A stretch of 47,489 nt of DNA from Bacteroidota bacterium (GTDB taxonomy: Bacteria; Bacteroidota; Bacteroidia; Chitinophagales; Chitinophagaceae), in contig JAEWKC010000033.1 in assembly GCA_023386235.1 (NCBI GenBank), forward strand, positions 1-47,489, written 5' to 3'. Below are positions 8,751 to 18,183 of the stretch, in pieces (position 1 is the first letter of the stretch; each line of letters opens with the position of its first letter). The position numbers were made by a program, and so were the translations under genes. The notes under the pieces are model-generated. The model saw only the letters and a program-made list of their open reading frames with translations. It ran no database searches and was not told where the DNA came from.

Positions 8751-9923
8751 ATGCTTGAGAAACTATTAAAAAAATTAATAAAAACCAGTTCCGGAAAATG
8801 GCGCAATCTTATGGCTGTAGCAGGTTTGAGCATTGCCATGATTTTAATATTATTCGCCGTGCAGCTACAGGTAAATTATAACCAGTTGCTGCATGGAAAA
8901 TCTAACCGGGATAGTGTTGCCAATTTTTTGGTTGTAAATAAAATTGTATCAAATGAAAATATCGGCAATACACATTTATCTCAACAGCAGATTGACGATT
9001 TAAGAAAACAGCCGTTTATTGACGCTGTAGGGATACTCACTTCCAGCCAGTTTAAAATATCTGCCGACGGCGGTTCAGCGCTGCCTTTTACAACCGATTT
9101 GTTTTTTGAAAGTGTACCAAATGAATTTTTAGACATCAATAATCCTGATTGGGAATGGAATGAAGCCTCCGGGTTTATTCCCGTAGTAATACCCAATATG
9201 TTTTTAGACCTGTATAATTTTGGTTTTGCCACATCGCAAAACGCGCCACAACTTTCGCAGGAAGTGATCAGGCAGATTCCTTTAATGATAACTATTTACA
9301 GCAATGCCGGGCAGCAGACATACCCGGCCAGGGTAGTGGGTTTCAGCGACCGAATTTCTTCTATACTGGTGCCGCAGAATTTTATGGAATGGGCCAATGA
9401 AAAATTTGGCAACGGGCAGCCTGTAGCTACATCAAGAGTGGTAATCAGAACTGACGACCCCGGTAGTCCGCAGCTGACCGAATATCTTGCTCAAAATAAT
9501 TTGAAAACAGATGTAGAAAAAACACGCTTTAGCCGTTACCGGCAGATAGTGAATTTTGTAGTGAATATTTCCTGGGGCACAGGTTTGGCCATGCTGCTTT
9601 TCGCGTTGCTGATTTTTAGTTTGTTTATTGAACTGACCATTATGTCGGGAAAGGAAGAGATAAAGCTTTTGGTTACTTTAGGCTCTGCACCCCGACAGTT
9701 AAAGAAGTTTTTGATAAAGCAGTTTTTTCCACAGAATGTGTTTATCACTTTGGTGGTGCTGATAGTTGTAGTGGTATTTCAGTACATATTCTTTGTATTT
9801 CTACGCAATCAAAATATGCACGTAAGCCCGTTGATATCCGTTTATACAATTGCTACGGCTTTATTGATTCTGCTTGTTTTATACTTCGTAAACCGAAGAA
9901 CAATAAGGAGTGTGGCGGAGTAA
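8751..9923 (+). CDS. FtsX-like ABC permease
   Basis: A 390-residue membrane protein. A first transmembrane helix lies at about residues 22-42, then a periplasmic domain of about 220 residues, then three helices at about 270-292, 325-350 and 360-380. This is the FtsX/LolE/MacB four-helix layout. The sequence between helices 2 and 3 (GKEEIKLLVTLGSAPRQLKKF) is the usual coupling region. It is translated from ATG 8751, immediately after the ATPase stop, indicating one operon. The periplasmic domain could act on lipoproteins, peptidoglycan hydrolases or a peptide, and sequence alone does not decide. Confidence 0.85.
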   Translation: MLEKLLKKLIKTSSGKWRNLMAVAGLSIAMILILFAVQLQVNYNQLLHGKSNRDSVANFLVVNKIVSNENIGNTHLSQQQIDDLRKQPFIDAVGILTSSQFKISADGGSALPFTTDLFFESVPNEFLDINNPDWEWNEASGFIPVVIPNMFLDLYNFGFATSQNAPQLSQEVIRQIPLMITIYSNAGQQTYPARVVGFSDRISSILVPQNFMEWANEKFGNGQPVATSRVVIRTDDPGSPQLTEYLAQNNLKTDVEKTRFSRYRQIVNFVVNISWGTGLAMLLFALLIFSLFIELTIMSGKEEIKLLVTLGSAPRQLKKFLIKQFFPQNVFITLVVLIVVVVFQYIFFVFLRNQNMHVSPLISVYTIATALLILLVLYFVNRRTIRSVAE

Positions 9924-10086
9924 TAGAATGTATTGCAAAGTTTATAGAAAAGGTACTATCTGAAAAATTCTGAAAATCTTGTTGATTCAGAGCATGACGA
10001 GGATCTGACCTGCAATAATTTTTAATAGACGTTTTTGATTCGCATTGGATTTAGATTATGTATCCGGCTGTACATATAGTTTGTTG

Positions 10087-10191
10087 TTAGTCGATTTTTC
10101 GGAGTTTTTCTATTTCAGAAATTTTAATTAATTCGGGTTCTGTTAAACCATCAATAGAATAAAATTCCAGTTGATCATTAATAAATTTTTT
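10087..10191 (-). pseudogene. Possible gene remnant (34 codons, no start)
   Basis: The minus strand is open between TGA at 10192-10194 and TAA at 10087-10089. It encodes a protein-like stretch with residues INDQLEFYSIDGL and then TEPELIKISEIEKLRKID. There is no start codon. A one-base shift in an A-tract would join it to a few more codons (LQVAEK) upstream, which suggests a frameshifted C-terminal relic. I do not recognise the family. Chance cannot be ruled out at this length. Confidence 0.3.
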
Positions 10192-10207
10192 TCAGCAACT
10201 TGTAATT

Positions 10208-10242
10208 AAAAAGGATGTCTCAAAACAGGAGACATCCTTTTT
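10208..10242. terminator. Bidirectional rho-independent terminator
   Basis: A 13-bp perfect stem (10208-10220 with 10230-10242) has a 9-base loop, with an A-run before it and a T-run after it. It serves the NlpC/P60 gene, whose stop is 20 bp away, and would also stop transcripts coming from the permease. Confidence 0.88.
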
Positions 10243-10262
10243 TAATATGGATAATTTCTTTT

Positions 10263-11042
10263 TTAAAATAATTTTCCTGCACCTACATATCGGGCCGACC
10301 AGTAATTCTCATCCAGATCGCTAATCATAACGCCTCTGCTCGATGCGGAATGAATGAATTTGTTATTGCCCAAATAGATGCCTACATGAGAAACGCCGCC
10401 TCTTGTATTAAAGAAAACCAAATCACCTTCTTCCAACTCGTTCTTTTTAATTTTCTCTACCGTGGCGTATTGCTCTCTTGCTGTGCGTGGCAATTGTACT
10501 TTAAACACTTCATCAACCAACGCCCTGGTAAAAGCAGAACAGTCAACACCTCTTTTGGTAGTACCGCCCATTCTGTAAGGAGTACCATACCAATAATCCA
10601 TTTGTTCTAAAAGAGGAATGTTTTTTAATTCTTTTACTTCTACATTCATCAGGTCGGCATATTTGTGTTGCAGGTTGGAGTAAGTTCTTACCATATCCTT
10701 TGTAGCCTCGTATTTTTCGTAGGCTTCCAGGCTCATCTTCACCACAATTTCATCTTGTTTGCTGATTTCTTTTTCCATTCTTTCTTCCTGTGTAGGTTTT
10801 ACGGGAAGATTTTTTGTTAATTCGGCAAGCTTAGTATTTTTTGATATCTTTTTAGAAGCAACTTCTTTTTTTACGGATTTCTTAGGATCATTAGTTTTTA
10901 GAGAGAATGTATTCTTTTTATTAGTAGAGTTAGATTTTTTTACGGGTAATTTTATTTTTGGCCCGTTATTTGCAATAGTTTCTGTAGGTAAAAAAGCGGT
11001 TAAGCAAAAAGTTGAAACCAACATGAAAATCATTTTTTGCAT
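10263..11042 (-). CDS. C40 family (NlpC/P60) cell-wall peptidase
   Basis: A 259-residue secreted protein with a signal peptide in residues 1-24. A lysine/serine-rich linker follows to about residue 75, then a helical stretch, then an NlpC/P60 domain over about the last 120 residues. The catalytic Cys is in GVDCSAFTR, the His in GVSHVGIYLG, and the third polar residue is in FIHSAS. Such enzymes cleave peptide stems of peptidoglycan, commonly the D-Glu to diamino acid bond. It stands alone, with a terminator directly behind it. Confidence 0.92.
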   Translation of the reverse strand: MQKMIFMLVSTFCLTAFLPTETIANNGPKIKLPVKKSNSTNKKNTFSLKTNDPKKSVKKEVASKKISKNTKLAELTKNLPVKPTQEERMEKEISKQDEIVVKMSLEAYEKYEATKDMVRTYSNLQHKYADLMNVEVKELKNIPLLEQMDYWYGTPYRMGGTTKRGVDCSAFTRALVDEVFKVQLPRTAREQYATVEKIKKNELEEGDLVFFNTRGGVSHVGIYLGNNKFIHSASSRGVMISDLDENYWSARYVGAGKLF

Positions 11043-11196
11043 AAGTATATTCCGTTTTGTTTTTGTTTAAATATATTTCCTATGTTTCAATTAGCATTGC
11101 GAATATAGGGGTTTAATACTTTTATGGCCTGATTTATCTCATTAATTTGGCGATTTAGGTATTTTTTTTGATTAATTTAATAAAAATTAACATTTA

Positions 11197-13239
11197 TTAG
11201 GAGATTTTACTCCATATAGTATTGCCTTTTTCTGCTTTCAAATAATTTTTAAGTGGACTGTTGATTGCATTTTCCAAATATTCATCATCTGTTATTATTT
11301 TTTCCGCATACAATTTTGCTGTTTCCAGAATTGCTTTATCATTTACAATACTCACCAGTTTAAAGTTCAGTTCGCCACTTTGCCTTGTTCCTTCAATGTC
11401 TCCCGGACCGCGCAGTTCTAAATCTTTTTCCGCGATTTTAAATCCGTCGTTGGTGCTGCACATTATTTTTAATCGTTCTCGTGCAGTGCTGCTGATTTTT
11501 ACTCCTGTCATTAGCACACAATAGCTCTTTTCTGAACCTCTTCCTACGCGTCCGCGTAACTGATGCAATTGTGAAAGCCCGAATTTTTCAGCGCTTTCAA
11601 TAACCATTACGCTGGCATTGGGTACATTTACGCCTACTTCTATCACGGTGGTAGAAACCATTATATGTGTATTGCCACTTACAAAGCGTTGCATATTGGT
11701 TTCTTTCAATTCGGGGGTTTGCCTGCCGTGTACCATGCTTATCCTGTATTGCCCTTCCGGGAAATAAGATTTGATCAGCTCATAGCCCTGCATCAGGTTT
11801 TCGTAATCGAGTTTTTCACTTTCTTCAATTAACGGATAAATGATGTAGACTTGCCTGCCTTTCGCAATTTCTTCTTTCAAAAAATCAATCACCAGCATTC
11901 TTTGTGTTTCGTATCTGTGCACTGTGAGTACGGGCTTTCTGCCGGGCGGCAATTCATCAATAACACTGTAATCCAGGTCGCCATACGCTGTCATTGCCAG
12001 CGTGCGTGGAATGGGCGTAGCCGTCATAATAAGAATATGCGGCGGTATGGTATTCTTTTTCCATAGTTTGGCTCTTTGCGCCACGCCAAATTTATGTTGC
12101 TCGTCTACTACGGCCATACCTAAGTTTTTAAACTGTACGGTATCTTCTATTAAAGCATGCGTACCAACCAGTATCTGTGTATCGCCGGACTCTACATCAT
12201 TGAGTATATTTTTCCTTTCCCTGCTCTTTACACTTCCCGTAAGCAGACTTACTTTTATACCGGGAATTTCTTTAAGCAGCTCTTTAATGCTGTAGAAGTG
12301 TTGTGTAGCCAAAATTTCGGTGGGCGCCATCATGCAGGTTTGATATCCGTTGTCAACGGCGATCAACATGCTTAGCAAAGCCACGATTGTTTTACCGCTG
12401 CCCACATCCCCTTGCAGCAGGCGATTCATTTGATGTCCTCTGGCTGTATCCTGCCTTATTTCTTTAATTACTCTTTTCTGCGCGGCTGTAAGTTCAAAAG
12501 GTAAATATTTCTCATAAAAATCATTAAAATATTTTCCTACTTTTTCCAGTAAGATTCCTTTAGAGTGCCGGCTTCTGCCAATGCGCGTAATATTGAGCCG
12601 TATCTGTGCTATGAAAAACTCTTCAAACTTCAGCCTTCTCAAAGCCGCGCTGTATTCCTGTTCGTTTTTGGGAAAATGCATACAGCAAAACGCATCGAAG
12701 CGATTCATCAGTTTTAGCTCCGACATTATATTTTCCGGGATATTTTCCGGGAGGTCTTTCGGAGAAATCAAGCTTAGTAACGCAAACGTAAGTTTGCTTA
12801 TTTGCCTGCCGTTTAAGCTTTTGGCTTTTAGTTTTTCTGTAGTGGGATAAATAGGTTCTAGAAAAGACTTGCCTTCTACATTTTGTTGCTTTACCAATTC
12901 CATTTCAGGGTGCGCTATCTGAGGCTGACCATTAAAGAAGCTAACCTTACCAAATATTAAAAATTCATCGTCAAGATTCAGTGTTTTTTGTATCCAGTTA
13001 ATGCCCTGAAACCAAACAAATTCAATAATTCCGGTGCTGTCTCTGAACCTGGCCGTTAATCTTCGGGCTCTTTTTTCTCCCACAATTTCCGAGTATATAA
13101 ATCGGCCTTTGATTTGTACATACTCGGTTTGGTAATTGATATTAGCAATAGGAGTAATCTCTGTGCGATTTATGTGCCGTAAGGGAAAATGAAATAAGAG
13201 ATCTTTGAAAGAAAAGATATTCAATTCTTTCCTTAACAT
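11197..13239 (-). CDS. recG: ATP-dependent DNA helicase RecG
   Basis: RecG remodels stalled forks and Holliday junctions. From the first ATG (13239) the product is 680 residues, with an N-terminal wedge OB-fold, Walker A LLQGDVGSGKT (274-284), a DEQH box in VVDEQHKFGVAQR, and helicase motifs V/VI in VIEVGVNVP and QLRGRVGRG. The family-typical N-terminus lies upstream in the same frame (SILESPIEFLKGVGP), between the stop of the GH110 gene and this ATG, but that stretch has no ATG, GTG or TTG. Candidate starts are ATA at 13291-13293 or ATT further in. The true protein is therefore probably about 18 residues longer, possibly with a rare start coupled to the upstream gene. Confidence 0.95.
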   Translation of the reverse strand: MLRKELNIFSFKDLLFHFPLRHINRTEITPIANINYQTEYVQIKGRFIYSEIVGEKRARRLTARFRDSTGIIEFVWFQGINWIQKTLNLDDEFLIFGKVSFFNGQPQIAHPEMELVKQQNVEGKSFLEPIYPTTEKLKAKSLNGRQISKLTFALLSLISPKDLPENIPENIMSELKLMNRFDAFCCMHFPKNEQEYSAALRRLKFEEFFIAQIRLNITRIGRSRHSKGILLEKVGKYFNDFYEKYLPFELTAAQKRVIKEIRQDTARGHQMNRLLQGDVGSGKTIVALLSMLIAVDNGYQTCMMAPTEILATQHFYSIKELLKEIPGIKVSLLTGSVKSRERKNILNDVESGDTQILVGTHALIEDTVQFKNLGMAVVDEQHKFGVAQRAKLWKKNTIPPHILIMTATPIPRTLAMTAYGDLDYSVIDELPPGRKPVLTVHRYETQRMLVIDFLKEEIAKGRQVYIIYPLIEESEKLDYENLMQGYELIKSYFPEGQYRISMVHGRQTPELKETNMQRFVSGNTHIMVSTTVIEVGVNVPNASVMVIESAEKFGLSQLHQLRGRVGRGSEKSYCVLMTGVKISSTARERLKIMCSTNDGFKIAEKDLELRGPGDIEGTRQSGELNFKLVSIVNDKAILETAKLYAEKIITDDEYLENAINSPLKNYLKAEKGNTIWSKIS

Positions 13240-13315
13240 GTCGCCACGTTGCGGACCTACGCCTTTCAGAAACTCAATAGGACTCTCTAATATGGAACTT
13301 TTAGCTTCTATAACT

Positions 13316-15172
13316 CTACTGTATTATTTGTACGGCATTGGCAGGTGATAACTCTGTTTTTATATCTTTATCGGGATTGAGACCTTTACCGAAGTTATTT
13401 TTTTCTATGGAAACATTTTTTATTCTTTCAAAAAGAAATAAATGTTTATTCCAGTGAAAAGGCTCAAATTCCTGATTGTAAGTAATGGTATTGTTTTTAA
13501 ATACAATGCCATCCGTAGATTTTGCATATAAAAGAGGTCTGTCAAATGTTTCAAAAATATTATTTTCTATCACAATACCTGAATGAAAATATTTTTGTTG
13601 GTCTTTCAAATTAGGTATTTCAGGATAGATGGAGATAACGGCATTGGTAAATTGATAGTTTGCTGTAAGCGCATTGATAAATTGATTATTGCGTATGATC
13701 ACTTCCTTGCATGCACCAGTTTCATACCAGCCATTGGCATCGCCACAAAGCAATATGGCTGTGCCATGTGTGTGGTCAAAAAGATTGTCTTCGCAGATAA
13801 CTTTTTTAGGTGTGCTAAACAACGCGCCTCGCGCCCGGTTGTTGCGTACTATATTATTTCTGAAAATCACTTCCGGTGTCCATGTTAGGTTTTCTATGGC
13901 ATATTTTCCCTGCTCGGATATAGGCGCCGGTATATTTTTTTCAAAAGTAATTTCATACATTTTTGCTCCGAAGGCCGAAGGTTTATCAATGGCTTTTATA
14001 GCTTTTATTTTATTAAAGGAATTATCCACTAATTCCATTTTTTCTGATTCTATCACTTGCACTTTATCGCCAATCTCGCCCCATAAAAAACCGTAAGCCT
14101 GTGGGTGCATATAGCTTGCCTGCAAGGTGTTGTCGTTCACTCTTTTTATTACTTTCAAATAAGTGCCGTGCACGTTTATAGCGTCATCGGCCATGCCCTC
14201 GTAAATGCCGTTTTCAGAAAGTATGAGACCTTTACAGGCAGAGAAGTGCGTGGCATCGGCTTGTGCGGTAAAGTACCGGATATCGTTTTCTCTTAATTTT
14301 ACTGAAAATTTATTGAGGGTAATATTTTCGCTCATTTGCGCCAGCAATCCCATTCCTTTAGCGTAACGAACGGTTACATTTTCAAGCGTGGTGTTTTTAC
14401 AAAAATCTATTACAATTCCGGGAGTAGGGCGGTGATAGGTTCTTAATGCGAAACGCTCGCCCACGCTGGTATGCGCCGATTGTTCCCAACCTTTTATTTT
14501 AAGTATGTTCTTACTTATTTCTTCTACTGTTTTGGGTGTAAAGGATACGTCTCTTCTGATGTAGGTAAGTCGTTTGTCTGGTCTGAAAGCCATGGATAGA
14601 TTAGGGGCATAGCTGAAGCCTTCTCCCGTTAAAAATAATTTGTTATCCTTTATTGTATAATTATCGGCTGGCTCCAGCTTTGCAGTTATTTCATCTGTAT
14701 TTTTATTTACAGAAAGTATATTTAACTGGCGCAGATGCGGTACTTCAAAATCTATAGAAAAATTTTTCAGTACTACATTTTTACAATTTATTAATACGAA
14801 TGGTATCATTGTACCGTGAAAAATAAATTCAGCGCCTTGACCATCAAGCGTTACATTTTCCAAGTTTTCAAAAATAAAAGCTACTTTTTTAGGATTGTCC
14901 TGATCATGATTAGAAATGTAAAGGTCTCTGGTAAATGCGCCTTCTTCATGAAAATCATACCTGCCGGCAGATAATTTTATTTCTCTGAAACGTTGATGAT
15001 TACTTGCTTTTAAAGCGTTAGATAATTGCTGTGCAGCAAAAGAGCTGTTGTTGCGTGTGTTTTTTAAAACTTCAAAAGCTTTTAGTTCTGTAATGCTTCT
15101 GGTGGTATTGCAGCCTGCGAGAATGACTGTTATAAATAAAAAACAAAAAAGTGAGATGCTGAACTTATTCAT
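13316..15172 (-). CDS. GH110 alpha-1,3-galactosidase, lipoprotein
   Basis: A 618-residue parallel beta-helix protein with a lipoprotein signal (LAGC, Cys21). Motifs QADATHF (Asp306) and MADDAINVHGTYLK (Asp329, Asp330) match glycoside hydrolase family 110, and the spacing of the three aspartates fits the known catalytic set as I remember it. GH110 enzymes release terminal alpha-1,3-galactose, as in the blood group B determinant or linear alpha-Gal structures, with inversion. The lipid anchor suggests action at the cell surface or in the periplasm. It lies directly upstream of recG on the same strand and starts at ATG 15172. A GH27 enzyme occurs 25 kb away. Confidence 0.85.
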   Translation of the reverse strand: MNKFSISLFCFLFITVILAGCNTTRSITELKAFEVLKNTRNNSSFAAQQLSNALKASNHQRFREIKLSAGRYDFHEEGAFTRDLYISNHDQDNPKKVAFIFENLENVTLDGQGAEFIFHGTMIPFVLINCKNVVLKNFSIDFEVPHLRQLNILSVNKNTDEITAKLEPADNYTIKDNKLFLTGEGFSYAPNLSMAFRPDKRLTYIRRDVSFTPKTVEEISKNILKIKGWEQSAHTSVGERFALRTYHRPTPGIVIDFCKNTTLENVTVRYAKGMGLLAQMSENITLNKFSVKLRENDIRYFTAQADATHFSACKGLILSENGIYEGMADDAINVHGTYLKVIKRVNDNTLQASYMHPQAYGFLWGEIGDKVQVIESEKMELVDNSFNKIKAIKAIDKPSAFGAKMYEITFEKNIPAPISEQGKYAIENLTWTPEVIFRNNIVRNNRARGALFSTPKKVICEDNLFDHTHGTAILLCGDANGWYETGACKEVIIRNNQFINALTANYQFTNAVISIYPEIPNLKDQQKYFHSGIVIENNIFETFDRPLLYAKSTDGIVFKNNTITYNQEFEPFHWNKHLFLFERIKNVSIEKNNFGKGLNPDKDIKTELSPANAVQIIQ

Positions 15173-15313
15173 TATAAAATGTTGTATTGATATGATGTAC
15201 GAAGTTAATAAAAATAAGGCTTTAAGCTACAGGAATGCTCTTTAAATATGGAAAACGTTTATTATTATTTAAACTAAAAAAATTAACTTTACCTGCATAA
15301 ATTTTTTGAATGT

Positions 15314-16480
15314 ATGGAAATTATTGAAGTTACAGACAAGCATACTGAACAGGATTTCATAGAAGTAAGCCCAATTATTAATAGAATTAATCCTAATTAT
15401 ATACGCCCTTTAGACAATGAGGTAAAAGAAGTTTTCAATAAAGAAAAAAACAAATTTTATAAAGACAATGGTATTGCCAAAAGATGGATATTGAAGAAAA
15501 ATAAAAATCTTGCAGGAAGAATCGCCGCTTATATTTATCCATCGTATAAAAATAACGGTACGGATTATCCTGTAGGTTGCATTGGTTTTTTTGATTGCAT
15601 AAACGATCAGGATGCTGCTAATTTATTGTTTGATACAGCTAAAAACTGGTTGATGCAAAACGGCGTGGACGCTATGGACGGCCCTGTAAACTTTGGCAAC
15701 AGGGATAAGTGGTGGGGTCTTCTGATAGCAGGATTTAATAAAGAACCTATTTATGGCCTGGCTTTTAATCCGTCTTATTATCAAAAATTATTTGAAAATT
15801 ACGGCTTCAGGAATTATTATTATCAATACTATTATGAACTGGATCTTTATAGAAAGTTAGATGATAAATTTGTAACCCGTTACGAAAAAATAAAATCTAA
15901 GAAAGATTATACCGCCCGGCATATTGATATAAAAAACCTAGAAAAACACGCAGAGGAATTTGCCACGGTATATAACCTGGCATACGCGCAACACAAAGAA
16001 GGCAAAGAAATAACCAAACAACAGGTGATAAAGTTGTTTAAAAGTCTGAAGCCTATTATTGATGAAAAGATTATATGGTTTGCTTACTATAAAGACGAAC
16101 CGATTGCTATGTGGATAAACATTCCGGACATAAACCAATACTTTAAACATTTCGATGGGAAGCTTGGCCTGTGGCAAAAATTGCAATTGATGTGGATGAA
16201 ATGGAATAAAACCTGTAAAAAATTCATAGGTATAGCTTATGCTGTTGTGCCTAAATTTCAACGCTTAGGCATGGATTCTTTTATGATATATGAAGCTTCC
16301 AGAATTCTTCAGAAAGAACAACAGTATACAGAATACGAAATGGGCTGGACAGGCGACTGGAATCCTAAAATGTTGCGTGTATACGAAAGTCTGAATAGTA
16401 CTATGTCAAGAAAGCTGATCACTTATCGCTATATATTTAACGACAAGCATCCTTTTGAAAGGCGCCCGATTTATCAGTAA
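15314..16480 (+). CDS. GNAT-fold-like (YghO-like) protein
   Basis: A 388-residue soluble protein resembling the two-domain GNAT-like proteins often annotated as hypothetical or YghO-like. Features are an N-terminal half with DGPVNFGNRDKWWGLLIAGF (about residues 119-138), and a C-terminal acyltransferase-like segment with IGIAYAVVPKFQRLGMDSFM and YEMGWTGDWNPKMLRVYESL. The latter resembles the acyl-CoA-binding turn and the last strands of a GNAT fold. No substrate can be named. It is transcribed alone, with a TAACTTTA element about 25 bp before its start. Confidence 0.6.
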   Translation: MEIIEVTDKHTEQDFIEVSPIINRINPNYIRPLDNEVKEVFNKEKNKFYKDNGIAKRWILKKNKNLAGRIAAYIYPSYKNNGTDYPVGCIGFFDCINDQDAANLLFDTAKNWLMQNGVDAMDGPVNFGNRDKWWGLLIAGFNKEPIYGLAFNPSYYQKLFENYGFRNYYYQYYYELDLYRKLDDKFVTRYEKIKSKKDYTARHIDIKNLEKHAEEFATVYNLAYAQHKEGKEITKQQVIKLFKSLKPIIDEKIIWFAYYKDEPIAMWINIPDINQYFKHFDGKLGLWQKLQLMWMKWNKTCKKFIGIAYAVVPKFQRLGMDSFMIYEASRILQKEQQYTEYEMGWTGDWNPKMLRVYESLNSTMSRKLITYRYIFNDKHPFERRPIYQ

Positions 16481-16595
16481 ATATTCTGTTATGACTTATA
16501 TGCTTGATTTATGTAAAGTATACGAAATTATCTATTATTTAATGGTCTATATTTTATAGGCTCTGTTATTCTTCTTTATTTTGATAAAATATTAA

Positions 16596-17060
16596 ATGCA
16601 CATGAATAAGTTTAGAACTCTTCTCGAAAGAAAAAATATAGCACTGGTAGCGCACGACCATAAAAAAGATGAACTCATAAACTGGGTAAAAGAGAATAAA
16701 GACATTCTTGTAAAACACAGTTTGATAGCCACTGGAACCACCGGTAAAATGATAGAGGAGGAGTTGGGCGTAGAGGTAAGAAGAGTAATGAGCGGCCCGT
16801 TGGGTGGCGACCAGCAATTAGGCGCTATGATTGCCACCGGGCAAATTGATGTGGTGATATTCTTTTGGGATCCGATGGAAGCACAGCCTCACGACAGTGA
16901 CGTTAAAGCGCTACTGCGTTTAGGCGTAGTATGGAATATACCAATGGCCTGCTGTGCAGCCACAGCCGACTTTATAATCAGCTCGGCTTATATGGATACT
17001 AAATACAATGCCGAGTTGGCCGATTACAGCGCTTACCTAAACAGGAAAATTGAGCATTAA
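16596..17060 (+). CDS. mgsA: Methylglyoxal synthase
   Basis: Converts dihydroxyacetone phosphate to methylglyoxal and phosphate, a bypass of lower glycolysis under phosphate limitation or sugar excess. The 154-residue protein has the start IALVAHDHKKDEL, the phosphate loop TGTTG (residues 46-50), the catalytic aspartate in GPLGGDQQLGA (Asp72), and FFWDPM. Two close ATGs exist (16596 and 16602), and the second gives a more usual N-terminus. Its TAA overlaps the stop of the convergent DUF3078 gene. Confidence 0.95.
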   Translation: MHMNKFRTLLERKNIALVAHDHKKDELINWVKENKDILVKHSLIATGTTGKMIEEELGVEVRRVMSGPLGGDQQLGAMIATGQIDVVIFFWDPMEAQPHDSDVKALLRLGVVWNIPMACCAATADFIISSAYMDTKYNAELADYSAYLNRKIEH

Positions 17061-18178
17061 AAATTGATCATCACGCCCAATCCATAGATAGATTGAGTTT
17101 GTAATCTCGGTCCTTTTCCTTCGATGGGTCTGTATAAGTCGTCGTAAGCAAGGTTATAGTTAACGTTCAAAGCAATGAACTTTGTAATTTTAGCGCTAAG
17201 CGTATTGGTCATGAAAACATATATATTCTCAGGATTGTGCAAATAGTTGCTGTATAACTCTAAATTGCCCGCGTAAAAAATATTTTTGGTAATGTTGACT
17301 TTGGCTGTTAAGTTGGCGTACGCACCAAATTGAAAGTCAAATTTATTACCCGGGCTCACGCCAAAAGCTCCTGCATTGGAAAGAGAATCATCCATAACAA
17401 ATAAGCCTCTTACGGCAATTGGAGAAACAAATACGGTTAACTCTTTCACGGGTCTGTAATTGATACCCGGAGCAAGCGTTACATAGGCTGGTGCAAAAAA
17501 TCGGGATGTGTACCCGTTTTTTCTTTCAATGCCTTCAGCATCTTTTTCATAAATAAAGTTTTTAGTCAGTTGGGTTCTTACCCTTCCTAAAGTAGAAAAA
17601 TCCATTTTAGGAGAAAACTGATAACCATACATCGAAACAAAGTCAATCAGATCTACATTCTTCCTGCCGCCTATTTTATTAGAGCTGGCGTTCAGATAAC
17701 CGTATTGAACGTTTAATGAGTTGTTCCAGGAGATTTTCTTTTTTAAGTAATCTGCATAAACATTTAAGGCTGAAACAGCTGAAAATGAATTACTACCTCC
17801 GCCAGACCAGTTGTCAAGCGTGGTTTGAGAAGCGTTGATAGAAAAAGAGCCGCCCGTGTTCCAAACCTTGGTAGTGTCTTTCCTGAATTTTCCGCCAACC
17901 AGGCCGCTAACTGCCTCTTTAGTATTTTTACGTCCTGCATCTGTATTAATCATAGCGTCAATGGTAGATTCATTGGCTTTACTTGCATTGTCTGCTATTG
18001 TAGAAGTGGATATTTGCGAAGGAGCTATTGTATCTGTACCGGTAGAAGTTGGTATTTGCGGTGGAGATACAGTATCTCTTACTACAGCTACCTGTGGAGT
18101 ATTGCTGATAACTTGTGCCGTTGCGTAATTAGATGCAATAATTAAAATGCTGAATGCTGAAAATAAAAGTTTCTTCAT
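17057..18178 (-). CDS. DUF3078 family outer-membrane protein
   Basis: A 373-residue protein with signal peptide MKKLLFSAFSILIIASNYATAQ, a Thr/Ser-rich low-complexity stretch to about residue 70, and then a domain with GGSFSINASQTTLDNWSGGG typical of DUF3078 proteins of Bacteroidota. The rest alternates hydrophobic and polar residues and ends in Phe, as outer-membrane beta-barrels do. Function is unknown. It lies 5 bp behind recO in a minus-strand run that begins with the POTRA/barrel gene. Confidence 0.82.
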   Translation of the reverse strand: MKKLLFSAFSILIIASNYATAQVISNTPQVAVVRDTVSPPQIPTSTGTDTIAPSQISTSTIADNASKANESTIDAMINTDAGRKNTKEAVSGLVGGKFRKDTTKVWNTGGSFSINASQTTLDNWSGGGSNSFSAVSALNVYADYLKKKISWNNSLNVQYGYLNASSNKIGGRKNVDLIDFVSMYGYQFSPKMDFSTLGRVRTQLTKNFIYEKDAEGIERKNGYTSRFFAPAYVTLAPGINYRPVKELTVFVSPIAVRGLFVMDDSLSNAGAFGVSPGNKFDFQFGAYANLTAKVNITKNIFYAGNLELYSNYLHNPENIYVFMTNTLSAKITKFIALNVNYNLAYDDLYRPIEGKGPRLQTQSIYGLGVMINF

Positions 18179-18183
18179 GATTT

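Larger units (their letters stand above)
9924..10262. other. 339-bp intergenic region with remnant and terminator
   Basis: The region lies between the permease gene (plus) and the NlpC/P60 gene (minus), so both genes read into it. It holds a strong bidirectional terminator at 10208-10242 and a short coding-like remnant at 10087-10191 on the minus strand. No intact gene, tRNA or clear promoter was seen in the rest. Confidence 0.6.

Noticed and set aside
13689..14096. Plus-strand open frame of 135 codons in the GH110 gene
   Set aside because: Antisense to conserved beta-helix sequence including the catalytic region; no independent evidence.
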